A stretch of DNA of 64,000 nt from Lantana camara (GCA_037501455.1 CM074858.1:48295001-48359000), one strand, 5' to 3'. Shown: positions 47,601 through 60,425, counted from the stretch's first letter. Numbers and translations: made by a program. Notes: generated by a model not told the origin, from the letters alone.

Positions 47601-48175
47601 GCTCAGTCTTTGGACTGACCCCTCCCCTTTTATGTTTTTAGTTTGCAGGCTTTGCTTTGGGTTTGCGTTGGAGTTCGTTCTAGGCGGCAGTGTGTCATGT
47701 TTGTCTTGTCTGTGTCTGTTCGTTTAAGTTGGTTAAGCATTTTGTTTCGAATTATGTTTGCAAAAGTTTGTACAAGCTACGTTATGTACAGGTTACATTT
47801 ATGATTTGAATGTTTGAAATTCGGGACAGGTTAGGACAGGTGCTCGGATTAGTTGAACCCGTTTTGATGTGTGATTATCCGGGACATGTTAGGACAGGTT
47901 TGCCGAACTAGTTGAACCCGTATATTTGATTCTAATGTATGTATTGCGTTGTATGCATGGTGTGTAAAAGTTTTTGAAAGTTGGTATTTCATACTACTTT
48001 CGCTGTTATGCTTCGCATATTTTCTTTTGTACAGGGTTAGGTACCGCCTAGCTAGTGTGTGCGTTTTCGTTTGTCACCCGTTCGCTGTGACTTGGTGCGT
48101 GTGCGGACTCTCCATTTCATACACGTGTCGGGTCATAGTGCGGGGGATGTGGCGCCTCACGTGCGGGGTGTTACA
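44658..48175 (+). repeat. Solo LTR E of a Tekay-type family (3518 bp)
   Basis: TGTAACATCCC to GGGGTGTTACA with a perfect 5-bp target duplication caaca (44653-44657 and 48176-48180) and no internal region, which is the product of recombination between two LTRs. It lies inside the F LTR on the opposite strand. It has a GC-rich block at about 45190-45740, like C and F, and a TTTTG repeat near 47235. Stop-free frames in the GC block (such as 45139-45690 minus) are not recognised. Confidence 0.92.
46036..47648 (+). other. Putative intron inside solo LTR E
   Basis: Donor-like CGTG|GTGAGTCC at 46036 and acceptor-like TTTTTAGTTTGCAG| ending 47648; 1613 bp. Confidence 0.45.
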
Positions 48176-48180
48176 CAACA

Positions 48181-50001
48181 TATTCATAAAGTAGATCAAG
48201 AGATGTTCTTATGCATAATTAATTTAAACAAACAAAATGGAAAGGCAATGCATGTCACATTATTTCATATAAATTCATATATCAAATAACCAATTCATAT
48301 TCGTACGAATAACTTATTTCTTACGTGCAAAAGTTTCTAATTTAATCATATAAGTTTCATACAATTCATATATCGCATAATAGGATTATTTTAAATTAAA
48401 TAATTAAACCTAAATTACAAAGTTTCAAATTAAATCATCCAAGACATACTAATTCAATTCTTACTAAATCATAAATTTCATAACAAATTCTTATATCAAA
48501 TAATAAATTCCAATTCAATTTAAGTGATTAGACTAATTAAAAGCTTCATGCTTAGGCGTAATAATTTCTCTTAATCGAAATCATAATTAGCATATTTGTT
48601 TTATCAATCCACAAGGATAAATTAATTGAAGTCATACAATTTATATGTTTAATGAAATAACACATACACCCCTTCAAACTTAAACAAATGGCATGAATTC
48701 AACATATCGGGGTCCAATTTGCGGATCAAGATACTCATACATATCACATTCCACTTAATACATGATTTTATATCCGTTGACAGACATATTGATCGACAAT
48801 TACAACAATACACAATTCATTGCAATTAAATAATTAATTCCAAATATTTCAAAATACATAAAAAAAATCACAACAAATCAACCGGATATCCGATTGACGA
48901 ACGGAAAGTGGCGTTGAACTCACCACGACGAAAGGAACTTGTTGTCCGAAAGGCGTCGGAACGCCGCCACCGGAACCAGCCGAACCGCCACGTGCAGCCG
49001 CCGGGCCACTACCTCCGGTGGTCAGAAAATTCCCCGGAAGGACAGAAACATGCGCCTTGGCCTACTCGACAAAAGCCCTCAACCAATTTCAGAAAATACC
49101 AAACACGCCGGACTTCGTTGACGAAAAACCGAACTAAATCCCAATGACGAAAACTGAAATTAAACACAAATCGTAAAACGAAAACGAAATCCGAACATAC
49201 CGTTGGAAAGCCCGTAGCGAGGCCTTCGAAAGCCCCCAGCCTAAAGCCGAAAAAGTCACCGAAAAATCGGACCGCCGGTCCAATGCCGGTCCGCCGCCGC
49301 CAGCCGGTTCTTGGGCCGCCACCTACACGAACAACTAGATCTCGTCGAGTTAGACAACTTCTAAGAAGGAACCGTCGCCAAAAGATCATCGGAAAAGCTT
49401 CAAACCACCGCCAAAAGCCGCGGCACCGCTGCCACACCAGAACCACCACTTCCACCGCGATTCGCTCCAATCTTAAGCCGGAAATGAACTCGGAAGGGTC
49501 GAAAACCTTGGAAACCATCAAGCCCCGTCGGAAAACGCCGACGGAAGGCGGCAAAACTCGCTGCTACAGTAACCGCCACCGCCGCCGCGAGCTTCAGGCG
49601 GCCCGTGCGGTGCTGTCCGGCCATCATTGGCCGCACCGTTGAAACTGGAGTTGTGCCGGGAGGTCTTCTAACAGATGGGGTGGCGCGTGTCTGAGAAAAG
49701 TCACCGGAGACCACCGCGAAGAGGCGGCGGAATGACTGGTTTCCGTTCCGCCGCCGCTACTTTGCCCTAGCGCCACCACCGCTAAGTTTCAGGCTATGAT
49801 TCTTGTACCATCGTGTCGGGCTCGTCGAGTTCATAGATTTCCACTACACAAACGTCGAATTCCGTCGAGAAATGAATGTGAACGGACATGTGTGTGTTTC
49901 CACACGTCCACTATGTGAATAGTGCCGGATCGCGTGAAGAAGACGGCTGAAGCTGGAGCTGAAATTCTGGCACACAAAACGAGGATTCGGGGTATATATC
50001 T
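48181..50001 (-). repeat. LTR of element F, part 2
   Basis: Continuation of the F LTR after solo LTR E, including its GC-rich block (about 48900-49800) equivalent to 31330-32280 in C. It ends with the tatct target duplication of the copia solo LTR. Confidence 0.86.
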
Positions 50002-51937
50002 TGTTGGAAAACACGAATCAGAAAGCAGCGGAATTTAAAAAATTTTCCCAACAAAAGGATCTAGGACTCGCAATCGTGTAACCAAATTCGTAAAGATAGA
50101 AAACTTACTTTTCTTTTGTTCTTTCTTGAAGCCTTTCAAGCCACCCAAGAACGCTCTTCTCGCGGCTTGATCCCCTCTCCTTGGTAAAGCTCGAATCTTC
50201 AAACTTCTAACTTGAAGTCTCTAGAGAAAGTCCACCAACTTGATCACAATCTAACTAGTAAGGATGCTAGTTCTCTAGTTAGTGTTTAGGCTTAACCTAG
50301 GGTTTATTTAATCTTGGAGAAAGAAAGGTGTTCAACACATGAACCAAAAGAATTGTCAATTAGCTCTAAAGGGGAGCATGAGCTCCCCTATATATAGGAA
50401 AAGGGAGAGGGGCGCCGATCCTATTCCTTGTTGGACAAGGATTTGGTTCCTCTCTCTCCTATTACTTGATCATCAAGTATTTTCCAACTTTGACTTTGAA
50501 TTCTAATTCAAGTCAACTTTTAAGAGAGCTAAAAATATCCAAACTATTTTTGGATAATTTTATACTTTATTTATTATAAAATAAATAACTTATTTTTATC
50601 TAATTAATTAATTCGTAATTAATTAACTAGATTATTTTCTCCAAAATATGACTTTCTTTTTAATTCAAAATTAAACCAAAGTCTATTAAATAATTAACAC
50701 ATTTAATTATTATATATATATATAATATATATATACACACGTGTGTGACACGTGTCACTCACGTGAGCCACACGTGTGATTTCACACGTGTGGAACCCTC
50801 TTGACCCGATTAACTCGTTTAATCATTTTAAAGCCTCAACTCATGTAACCAAGTTGTTGTGTGTGACCCTCTAGGTTCTCAATTCAATTAGCAGTGACCC
50901 TAATTAATTAATTCACTAATTAATTAATCAGTCCACAGATTAAACGACCATAGTCTAGCAACAGGTGTTTAACCCCTAGCTGAATTGGAATGTTCGGATT
51001 CGACAGAACCTTTAAGTCATTGATTCATGTGAGATACAATCCTCCTACTTACTATCTCTCAACCAAGATCTAGGGCAAGGGAATAATCAGAACCCTAATA
51101 ATCCGGTCTTAAAGCTAAGTGCATTTCATATCCATTTGATCTCAATCCAAGAAACCCTTTTCTTGATGTCTTGATCTACTGCCTTGGCCAAGGACTCCAT
51201 ATGGCATATGGATGACTTACACAATAAGAGATCACCTTGCAAATGCAAGTGTAAGTCCTTTCTTGATTCTCATTCACTTTCATGAATCACTTGTGCAGCC
51301 CCAGCATAAGCCTTGAATCAGTTGTCTAAGGCGACACCCTTTAAAGCTTCTACCTAAGACTACAGAGTTAACTCATAAAGTGACAAGGAACCTCAAGTCT
51401 AAGGATCAATTAATCACATCAATGACTCGTGAGATATTTCCTAATCTGGAAGTTTCCATTTCTTGAAATAGAAACTTCCTTTCCCATTTAGGAATGTTCT
51501 CACATGGGGCACCTCAATGAACTTACTTATTAAAGTAAGCACCCTCATGTATCACGCACGTATCAACTATACACTTTGCACCTCCATGAAACAAGGTGGT
51601 CCTTCTTAAGGGCGTGATCCCACAAGCAAGCCTTAGAGGAGTCAGGTTGACACTCCCACTGTCTGTAGGACTCATCGGCTTGGAGTATTTTACTAATCAT
51701 GACTTATGTGATATAGGGCTCGTTTCATGAACCATTTCACCTAAATGGTAGAGTCCTAAAGTCATCAGGATTAGGGGAGTTCTCATACATGCACAGCTAA
51801 AGTAAACGCATACCAAACAAGAGCATATAAAGAAGTGTTGCCTCAATTCGTTATTTCATTCAAAGATTGTCTATGATTACAATAAGGAAAAGCACAAAGC
51901 GGATATACAATCGGCTTTTAGGGCACTATTCCTAACA
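50002..51937 (-). repeat. Solo LTR of the copia family (1936 bp)
   Basis: Same sequence family as 18016-19956 and 26113-28034, TGTTGG to CCTAACA, with a perfect target duplication tatct (49997-50001 and 51938-51942) and no internal region. TATA box at 50389-50395 and five G-boxes at 50738-50790 on the same layout. Confidence 0.95.
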
Positions 51938-51942
51938 TATCT

Positions 51943-52231
51943 CGGGTCCTCGTACACAAAAACGATCGGAAGAACGGGCTAACGAAGTCAGAATGGGGCA
52001 AACTTAGAGTCTACGGACTCGTTTCGATGCCCCGAACGCAAAGCTGGGGTCGAAAAGGTCGAACTCTCGACCGAACGAGAATTGACCGAAAAACCCCTTA
52101 AAAGAGAAAATTGCAAACAAGCCCCTAAACTCTTAAAGTGTTCAAAATAGGGCCACACAAAGCACATAATTAAACACATAAAAAGGTTGAAAAGTGACGT
52201 ACCTTATTTGTAGGACGAGCGGGGTGTTACA
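51943..52231 (-). repeat. LTR of element F, part 3 (5' end of the LTR)
   Basis: The minus strand starts TGTAACACCCCGCTCGTCC and matches the first ~290 bp of the C LTRs. It borders the F polypurine tract. Confidence 0.88.
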
Positions 52232-54108
52232 ATCTCCCCTCCTTCAAAAGGACCTGTCCTCAGGTCCTATTACTGAGTCGTAAAGCTTCAAACTGGAATA
52301 CTTCAATCCATCTCCTAAAATCTTGTAGAGTCATAGCCCTGGCTGTGATGTTTACTCCCATTGATTGCATCAACTCCCCTCAAAGTTCCGTAGCCACCGA
52401 AGTTTGTTCAAACACTTGACCGTTGGTCGCTTCAAACTCGTTCGATCCCCACTAGGCCACAACACCCAAAGCTCGATACCGTCGCATCCTCATCGCTTGC
52501 TAGCTGCTATATGGCCACACGAAACTAAGGCGCGACAAACAAGAGAGAATCCCATCTCTCAGCACGCAAAAGAGAGAGAGAGCCCCGTCTCTCGGCACAT
52601 TAAAAGAGAGAACCCCGTCCCTCAGACATAGAATTGAGAGAACCCCGTCTCTCAACCACATAATCGAGAGAGCCCCATCTCTCAACCTAATTCTGGCAGA
52701 CTTCCACATCTTCCAAACATTCTAGTTTGAGAAAATCCAACATTTCTCAAACCCCTAAATTCGAGAGAATCCAGCATCTCTCAAATATCTAACTCCAAGA
52801 GAATCTAGCATCTTTTGCTCAAATAATTTAGAAAGAATCCAACATCTTCCTATCACATAAATAGGGAGAATCCCACATCTCCCTAACACGTAACTAGAGA
52901 GAGATCTCAACAACTCTCTAGGACATAAGTTCACTTACTCAGCATTCAAAATACACACATCAAAGTAACACTTGATGCAAAACATGAGATGCATGTACAG
53001 TGTACCTTTACACAACTGAGATCGGTGTCCCTAGAGTATTGATTCAACATCCATGCTTCAACTCAAGGGGGATATCGCGATGGAATCTCTATAAATAAAA
53101 TCACAATATGCTCGTATGTGCATGAAGGGTTAGTGAGTAACCAAAGAAATTATAAACACAGAGACACGACTAATTCACACAAGTATTCCATTCTGTTTAC
53201 AAGATTTCACAACAATAATAAATTTGAAGTTATGAAAATTAAAGCAGTTAGCCAAGTTATTACAATCGACTAACATCATACATTACACGTTGTCACGTAT
53301 GTCAAGCAAAATAAAATATAATATAATTACTTATGAAATGCATGGGTGCAAATGCCATGAATGCTTAAGGTACCGTTCACCGTGGAAAAGAAGTCGAGGT
53401 TGGCAATTCTTTAATTTGGAAGGATAATCGATTCCTTGACTGGCAGTGGTTCCAACCCTTCGTTCAAGCTTGCATTCTTTAGTATTCCCTCAGATTCTCA
53501 GGTCCCCAAATGGTCTTGGACCGTCTCACTTGATTCTCGGAGTATAGTGATCCTTGGAGTCTCTTGAAATCCCAAAAAAATCCTCGGTAATCGGGAATTG
53601 CTTTTTCTTTCAACGATAAAATCTCTCAGGACCATCGTGGGGAAATAAATGAAGAATCTTTAAACAGTCTTGCTTAGTACACCATCGTTGTAAATGATGC
53701 CCTTATCCGCAATATTTGGTGGAGTTGATCTTTAATGACCTCGGCCCAAAATTCCATAGCTTACAAAATTTTCCCCCTTTTCCTTTTGTGTAAGAGTAAC
53801 TACTCTGGTGGTGTCTCTATAATAGTAATCCGGTTCCCTCCTTAGAATTCTCTGAATTGTACAAGTGCCTTGATTTCTTCACTGTCACCTCATGCCATTC
53901 AGAGTTAGAAATTCTGACTTTCTTATAAAATTTGCTACCCCGAGTACCTCCAGGTAGTTAAGTATATATCCTGAAGGCACCTCGTTAGTTAAAAGGTCTC
54001 TTGTTTCCCTTGTATACAAACATCTTCTTTTATCCACCCTATACCCTGAGTTTGTTAAATCAACTGTACACTTTCTGATCCACCCCTATTCAAATCCCAA
54101 TGTAGCTT
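52232..54108 (-). other. Internal region of element F (non-autonomous), truncated
   Basis: Reverse-strand homologue of the C internal region, from the polypurine tract (52232-52247) through the shared hairpin (52249-52268), hairpin array and 30-bp box. It reaches a point equivalent to about 35400 in C, where element D inserted. The primer site and second LTR are outside the window. No gag or pol is seen; traces resembling those in C carry extra stops. Confidence 0.85.
52540..52920 (-). repeat. Tandem hairpin array of element F
   Basis: Reverse-strand counterpart of 36596-36967. Units such as tagggaga/tctcccta and tttgagaa/ttctcaaa are kept; the unit near 52796-52820 has lost pairing. Unit order matches C. 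Confidence 0.82.
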
Positions 54109-54874
54109 TGTAACATCCCGATCGTTCGGATTTCCAGGTACGCCATAACGAGAGGGTTTTATATGCTTTAAATTATTTAATTATTTATTTGAATGTTATT
54201 TTAATGCTTATATGATTATTTGAATTGATATGAAATTAATTGTTTATATTTATGAACTTTGAAATTTAAACGTTTAAGTTTCGTATGCTCGTATTTTGCT
54301 CGTTATGTGCCGGAATTCAATTCCGATTTTTGTGAAATTTTGGTATGTGTGATATATGTTAGTATGAATGTGTTTGCATGCTTGTTTTAAGTTTTCGTGT
54401 TCATTTGTCGAGGTTTTAAACCTTTGGTTTTTGACGAGGGACATGAGGGCCTAACTAGTTTTAGCGCGCCTCTTCTTCCGGAGGCCATAACTTGAGCTAG
54501 GGAATTCGGGTTCGAATTCCGGAAGATGCGTTGGACTCGTAACGAAGAGATGAAGCCAAGGAAACTGATTTGGTTTTTTTATAAGCCCATTTGGACCCTC
54601 GTTTTTCGCCCGGAACGAGCAGCTTGGGCTAAAGCCACCATCTTTAACTAGTCTCACACTTGAGGGCCCAAACTAACCATACCTAAGCCTTAACCTTGAT
54701 TTAGATAGCCTTGATTCATCCCTCTCTCTCCCTATCAGCAGCATTTCGTGCTCCTCACCCCCAAGAGAAGGAAAAACCTGCTGAAATGAAGCAAGAAAGG
54801 AGAAGAAGAAAGCCCTCTTCAAGACCTTGTGATTTTTGGAGCCAATCTCTTCCATACTCCATGAACTCTTAAAG

Positions 54875-57664
54875 GTAAGTGTATTTTCGAATTCTCCTCT
54901 CTTATATGCTTCATTTGATCCTTCAAATCCATGTTTTAATTCAGATTTAATAAGGGTTTGAAAGCTTCCATGAATAGTTAGGGTTAGCTCATATTTTTGA
55001 ATCTATGGCTTAGCTTAAGTTTGTGGCTGATTTGGTGCTTCCTTGATGATTATATGAACTTCTTTGCTTCCATTCTTGATTTATACTTCATGTTAGATGT
55101 GTTAGGGTTGTTTTCTCTTTGATAACTTGATTGAAAATTTGAGCTTTTGGGCATGAAAAACTGAAATTTATAATCTGCTCTCCCGGTATGAACTGTTGTC
55201 ACGTTTTGAGGTTCGTTTGATTGAATTCTTGCCTCCAATTTCGTGTGTTAATGCATGGCTATGTAGGAAACATGTTGCTCTATAAATATGCTCTTGGTTG
55301 CCCCGATTTCATGCCTCAATTCAGCTGCATCTGTGGATTACATGAGTGAGAACATAACTTATTTTCCATCCTTTCTCGCAATGGTTTTATGTGGCTGTTT
55401 TTGTGCTCAAAAACTGATTATATGGACTTGTTTCTTTGATCATTTTATGCTAAACTGATAGTATATGATGTTTGGATGATTTTCTCTTAAGATCCTTTGA
55501 TGAAATTATGAGTTTTTGAGCCCCAAACCTAAGCTAGAAATCTGCTCCCCCTGTTTGGAACTTCTGTGACGTTTTGTGCTTTGTTGCTTGAGTTAATGGC
55601 TTCCAATTCGTGTGAATTTACATGGAGACGTGTTATACTAATTGCTTTACATGTTAGCCCTGTTCTTTCAAGCTTTTAGATCCATTTTCAGCTCCTAAAT
55701 CGAAACATGAGGCCTATTTGTATGTTGTGTGCGAACTGATCTGCTGCTGTTGCATTTTGTGATTAGTTGGTGGTTCTAATGTGCTCCAATTCGTGTCAAT
55801 TTGCATATACATGGAGTATTTGAGTAGCTTAGCATGTTAGCATTTAGTTCGCAAGCTTTTAAATCCTAACTCAGCCCCTAAGTTGATGATCATGGCATGA
55901 ATGTATCGATTTCTCAATTTTGGTTCTAATTGCATTGCTTGTTTGATGAACCTTTTTGGATGCATTCTGGAATCTCTTTGTGTGATTATTTGGTGTGTAT
56001 TTGGTGCTTGTTTTATGTGTTATAATGCTTGAGTAGTCCCTCTCTTTCAGCCCTTGATTTGCTCTTTGTTTTCTTCCCCTTTCAACCACAGCTGTCAGCC
56101 CTTTCCGCCCTTTTCGCCTCTGTACCGAGACACCCCCGTGTCTCGGTTTGTTCTTCTAGAGTGACACGGGCGTGTCACCCCCCCTTTTTGTAGCTTTGTT
56201 TCCCTCCTGTACTGAGACATGGGGGTGTCTCAGTTTAGGCTTCTGGGATGACACGAGTGTGTCATTCCCCTCGGTTCGATTTTTAAGTGTAACTCTTTTC
56301 CGTTCCCTTGCTTTTCATTACTTTCTCTTGTCCCATTTGTGGCCTATATGCATTATTAGCTTAATTTATTATGTGTTAACTTGTGTAATATGAATTTATG
56401 GCTTGATTGGTTTGCTCGTTTTTGAATTATGACTGCATATGTGCGATATGCCCCTCTAACGTGTGTTTATGACTTCATGCCTCGTTTATATGCCTTGCAT
56501 GATCATTCTTTGCTCCTTCTATGCTATGAATGCTTTGATAACATGTTGTATAGTACGATATGATCGTTATATGAAATATGTGAATCCGTTTGATATGATT
56601 TATGAGACTTATGCATTAATATGAACTCGTATGCATTATATGTCAATTTGTGAAGCTCCATACGCATCACTTGCATTCATATGCATTCGCCGAGCGTCAA
56701 TACGGTTCATTTTGAGTCTATGTTTACCTCTTGCTCTTTGCTTTGCTCTTAGGTTCGTTCCAATGTGAGGAAGTGGTTCGTTTGACTCCTTTTGGTCCGT
56801 TTTGTTCGGATTGGTCGTCCAGGTGAGGTCTATTTCTTTTAGTTATTCGACCTACAACCTTGTGTGTTTTTGAAACCCGCATGCGAGTATTATATTCGTA
56901 TATTTATGGTAAATATGTGTGAGATATGTATGTTAAGGGCTTGCCCCATTTGTTATACGACTTTAAAACGGATTTGTATAGGTATAGAAACTATTTTCCG
57001 CTTGTTTTGAAAACTTTGGTAAGGGTGCATGTGTTAGCTTTGTTCGTTTGTATCGGATTCAAGCAAATCTCCGATTTTCTGTTGGTTTTGATCTGTTGGG
57101 CCCCGGAGAGTGGCATGGCGACTTGAGACGACCATGGGGTCGCTGAGCTCTCCCATCAACACTTTCCATTGAGAGTTTCGCCCGACCTTAGGAGGTTGAG
57201 GAAGGGCGGTGCTCTTGAGCCGGCGTAGGCAAACGTCGAAGGATTCAAGGAAGTAATTAAGCCTTGTATCATTGGTACTGAGTTTGTAAGCTCGTTAGAT
57301 AGTTCGGGCCGTACACCCTCCTATCACCCGGTGTGAAGGATGGTTTATGATTTCTGTTTGATTTGTTCGTTTTGATTCGGAGTTAGGGTTTTAATTTTGT
57401 ATGAAACGTGAAATGAGATTGGCCTTGTGATTAACTAAAATTTGGCATTTTCACACTTCCCCCTTTTGTTTCCTTTTCAACCTATATATCTAATATCACG
57501 GGAAACGTTTTAGTTTGTAAAACCCACTCTCGGTTCAAGGTTCTTTACTTTTGATTCGTGCTTTTCTTTTTACGTATTAGTGTGAGTGTGTTAGCCCCCT
57601 CACCACTCTCTAGGACTGACCCTCGTTATTTCTATCTTTTCCCCCCTTTGATTTGAGGTTGCAG
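54875..57664 (+). other. Putative intron inside the 5' LTR of D
   Basis: Textbook donor AAAG|GTAAGTG at 54875, acceptor-like GAGGTTGCAG| ending at 57664; 2790 bp. The sequence before the donor is pyrimidine-rich and then purine-rich, like a 5' leader exon. Confidence 0.5.
56125..56265. repeat. Four palindromes in the 5' LTR of D
   Basis: ccgagacac/gtgtctcgg at 56125-56146 (perfect), gtgacacg/cgtgtcac at 56161-56178 (perfect), actgagacat/gtgtctcagt at 56211-56234 and atgacacg/gtgtcat at 56248-56265 (decayed). Confidence 0.8.
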
Positions 57665-58096
57665 GTACCTGTTTTGTGGGAGTTGGAGCTAGGCGGTTGT
57701 CTTTGAGTCTTGGTTTTGGAGAGCTTGAGTCTCATGTATTGTATCTCGGTTATTTTACGCAATTTGTTAGTTTCGAAATATGTATTAATTTGCTACTTAG
57801 TTCTGTCCTGGGATTCAGTTTTTATATTTGCTTAGGTGTCTAAAATTTGTATAAGTAATATGTGGAGAACAAGATGATTTGTGCTTGCATGCTATAAGTT
57901 TTTATCTATTGGCTTCCGCGATTTTGTCTATTGCGTGCTCTGAGTAGGGTCTAGACCGCCTAGCTTAGGTTGGACTTTTGTTTGTCACCCGTTCGCCATG
58001 GCTTGATGCGTGGACGGAGACTTAATTTCGTTTCACGTGTTGAGTTATGGTGCGGGGGATGTGGCGCCCTTCGCTCCGGGGTTTTACATCCTTAAG

Positions 58097-58108
58097 TGGT
58101 ATCAGAGC
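58097..58108 (+). other. Primer binding site of element D
   Basis: tggtatcagagc, 8 bp after the LTR end at 58088; initiator Met tRNA type. Confidence 0.92.
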
Positions 58109-59530
58109 TCTAGGTTGCAAAACCGGAGCTCTCGTGTCGTGTCGGGTTTGTCTAGGTCGTTCGGCTTAGGATTTTGTGTTTGTTGGCATTCACTACATAA
58201 CTTATGTGACTTACTTGATATTATTTGATATTATTTGTATTAATAGTTCACATGAACTTGCACTAGAAACTCCGCATGCATCAATACCTTCTTGGAATTG
58301 TATTTTATTCCAGGATACTCCTTCGACATCAACGAGTATTACCGGGAAAAGGACAAGGGAGACAGGTATATTCGGGCTATAAGGGGTTTAGAGATTTTTA
58401 TCTTTTGAAGCGGTTTGAAATGGGGATATCAAGGTCAAGTTCTAGGTGATCAAAAGAATGGAATAGAGATTTGAGGAGTTCGAGAATAATTCCTGTGAAG
58501 AAGTTCTATTCGAGAACTTTGTACAACTACCTCCCTTCCGAGTTCGATGATAGAAATATTTCAACTAGAAGATTGGGAGAAGGTGGATGGTTTCATATAA
58601 GGGCTTGAAAGAGATGGTACCTTTGAGTACTATCCTAGGGTCGGAGTTATTTGCAAGTAAGAAGGCATGGAATTCGATCAAATAGTCAAATTCCAAGAAT
58701 GTGTACACATGATCCTAGAATGCCAAATATATGGGGCTACGAAGGAATGGATAAATAATGGATTGAGCCTTCCACACTACTCATGTGAAGAAAAGATCGA
58801 TTTGGGGTTAGAAGATCAAGCAAGGAATCCAAACTTCAAAAAATTCTTAGGAGGATTCAAGATACCAATAACGTCAAGAAAAGAGAGATCTCAATGCCGA
58901 ATGGAAGGATCAAATTAAGAGGGATTAGCAAATTATTTCAAGCCCCGTTGGACGGGAGAATACTTTAAGATTAAATAATTGGAAGACAAGGCGAGAAACC
59001 CAGAGACAAGAGAAATTTTTGAAAATTTAAGACTTCAAACTTCCCGAGTATAAGAAGATTCAGTTACCGAAGATGGATAGATTTTTACATCTCCTCACCG
59101 GAAGCAATTTAATATATACATTGTAGAGACTCGAATTACATGGAATGAAGAAACTCAAGAATCTCATGAGGCCACCAATATCAAACAAGGAGAGATTCCA
59201 ATACCAAAGGTGGTAGGAGGACTCAATTATGGAGGAATCGGAGGCATGATGAAAGTTAATCGAACAACAAGAAGTTGAGGTCTTCAAGGAAATACCACGA
59301 CTTCAAGATCCCGGTTCAAGCACAAGATGATCCTCCCGGAAAACAAGAAGATGGCACCACACTCAACGCTACTCTTATGGTGAATGGTACATAAAGCATT
59401 CATGGCATCCCATTGCACACATGTTTTATTATCGGGGAAATCCACGTGCTTACTGCTTTATTCCTTGTTCTTCGGTGGTTCTTGATTACAATTGTTGTGT
59501 AATTGTTTTCCTTCTTGTTCTTGTTCATTG

Positions 59531-59720
59531 TGTGTTTCGTTCCCTTTGTGACTCTTGCTTGTAATGTGCTTCCTTCCCTTCTCAGTTTTGCTCGTTATGT
59601 GTTTCTTTTCCTTTCTAGCTCTTGCTTGGAGTGTGCTTCATTTTCTTCTTAGCTTTGCTTGTTGTGTATTTCTTTCCCTTCTTAATTCTTGCTTATTGTG
59701 TGCTTTATTTTCTTTTGTGT
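59531..59720 (+). repeat. Pyrimidine-rich 33-34-bp tandem repeat in element D
   Basis: Six diverged units start with tgt(g/a)(c/t)tt at about 59531, 59565, 59598, 59632, 59664 and 59698. They lie between the shared 30-bp box and the 3' end, the position held by the hairpin array in C and F. Confidence 0.7.
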
Positions 59721-60404
59721 TAACTTTCTTGTGGAGAGAGCTTGTGGTGAGGAGTGTTCGTGGGTGTTTGGTGAGTTGTGAGGGTCGAGTTGCTTTTGGT
59801 CGGCTTGTCTGAAGGTGTCTTGCTTTCGTTGAAGTTAGCGGTTACTTTGAGGAGGTCCGTCAGGGACTCAATGATATTTTCGGGGATAGATTGAAGGCTA
59901 ACCCGTTAATAATCTTCTTAGAAGAATCGAGTATTGCCTCAGAGTAAGAGGTACAGTTTTGAGTGGGAGGAGGCGGTTGAAGAGAGTTACCTTCGGTATC
60001 TGTTTTTGCCTAACCGGAGGTACAAAAGACTACCTTGTTTCCAACCGAGGCATAAAGGAAGGCCTTTGTTGTGTGTTGCTCGTAGAAGAACGGTAACCTA
60101 CGCTTTAAGGAGTGCAAGGTCACGAGTTAATCCCACTCAAGGTTGAAATTGTTCAGAGTTTTAGGAAACCGGTTGTTATGGCATAAGAAAGACGTTATCG
60201 ACTTTGTGTAGTAATGTCTATGTGCCATAGGTTGAGAATTCTCCAATCACTCCCGAATTTTATTTAGAAGTGGGGGCAAACGACTAGGACTTTGTGTCTG
60301 GTTCGCCATTTAAGGAGATAGTGGCTTGAGAAGTTTGTGATCAGAGTGGCGCAGCGGAAGTGTGGATTTTGGGCTTGTCTTCGGAGCCGCTCAAGACTCT
60401 TCTC

Positions 60405-60424
60405 AGGACCTGAGGACAGGTCCT
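60405..60424 (+). other. Hairpin before the polypurine tract of D
   Basis: Same 7-bp stem and GAGGAC loop as in C. Confidence 0.65.
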
Positions 60425-60425
60425 T

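Larger units (their letters stand above)
54109..58088 (+). repeat. 5' LTR of element D (3980 bp)
   Basis: TGTAACATCCCG to GGGGTTTTACA. It contains three diverged internal blocks sharing ccaattcgtgt-like motifs (near 55230, 55605 and 55787), a palindrome cluster (56125-56265) and the block TGGGCCCCGGAGAG. No coding sequence is recognised. Confidence 0.94.

Noticed and set aside
58667..58918. 83-codon frame in element D as a gene
   Set aside because: No recognisable domain, no comparable frame in C or F, and length within chance for AT-rich DNA.
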